A stretch of DNA of 6,498 bases from Chloroflexota bacterium (GTDB lineage: Bacteria > Chloroflexota > Limnocylindria > Limnocylindrales > CSP1-4): contig JACDAH010000384.1 in the NCBI GenBank assembly GCA_013695505.1, positions 1 through 6,498 of the forward strand. The letters are read 5' to 3'. The notes beneath the pieces are model-generated. The model worked only from the letters and a program-made list of their open reading frames with translations, had not been told where the DNA came from and made no database searches. Of this stretch, positions 6,430 to 6,498 are shown one piece after another. How positions within the stretch are numbered: the first letter of the stretch is position 1; every line of letters begins with the position of its first letter. Made by a program: the position numbers and the translations under genes.

Positions 6430-6455
6430 CCCTCCGGCGACGTGGGTCGACTCTA
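6430..6455 (-). promoter_or_regulatory. Candidate promoter (-10) and ribosome binding site of the NatA/NatB-type operon
   Basis: On the minus strand TAGAGT (6455-6450) resembles a -10 hexamer and would give a leader of roughly 25-30 nt. GGAGGG (6435-6430) is a good anti-Shine-Dalgarno match, though 13 nt from the ATG is longer than usual. No recognisable -35 is seen. TAGAGT is followed by CGA, as at the two other candidate promoters, but here the gene has a leader. The TAG of the hexamer could also be the stop of an upstream minus-strand frame entering from the right edge; only 14 such codons are visible, too few to call. Confidence 0.35.
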
Positions 6456-6498
6456 GGGGGGATCGCGCTCGACCGCTGGCTGGCCGATCAGGGCTTCG

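Noticed and set aside
6456..6498. Possible end of another minus-strand gene (14 codons before a TAG at 6455-6453), or a plus-strand frame starting here
   Set aside because: Too few codons to judge and no start or motif visible on either strand.

Overview
The window is a gene-dense, very GC-rich piece of bacterial chromosome, about 70% G+C by eye with strong G/C preference at third codon positions. Base composition, short intergenic gaps, scarce Shine-Dalgarno sequences and two apparently leaderless promoters (TANNNT placed 6 nt before ATG) fit a high-GC lineage such as soil or freshwater Chloroflexota (Limnocylindria/Ellin6529-like) or Actinomycetota. No phylogenetic marker gene is present, so this placement is a guess. 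I see no tRNA, rRNA, CRISPR array, insertion sequence or phage gene.

Layout. The left end (3-776, +) is the C-terminal part of an ABC-2 type exporter permease whose start lies outside the window. It is followed almost directly by a RimJ/RimL-type GNAT acetyltransferase (785-1534, +). That frame has no stop at the usual domain end and runs into the 3' end of a convergent gene. On the minus strand, 3144-1467 carries three reading frames head to tail: a 75-codon remnant of an amidohydrolase C-terminus, a single-domain cupin, and an APH-fold small-molecule kinase. The cupin and kinase overlap by 17 nt. Divergent from these, a PLP enzyme of the D-cysteine desulfhydrase / ACC deaminase family (3180-4184, +) starts from what looks like a leaderless promoter. 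The right third (6416-4393, -) is a two-gene ABC exporter operon: a NatA-like ATPase, then a NatB-like permease, joined by an ATGA overlap, with a candidate promoter and a GGAGGG ribosome binding site upstream.

How the genes work together. The only clear functional unit is the NatA/NatB-type exporter. The cupin and kinase are probably co-translated, but their substrate is unknown. The GNAT enzyme, the kinase and the PLP enzyme look like ordinary accessory metabolism or detoxification genes, not parts of a named pathway. I found no convincing undescribed multi-gene system. The points most worth a second look are the shared promoter/start sequence TANNNTCGARCGATG at two genes, the stop-less GNAT tail, the amidohydrolase remnant, and the unusual active-site loop of the PLP enzyme.
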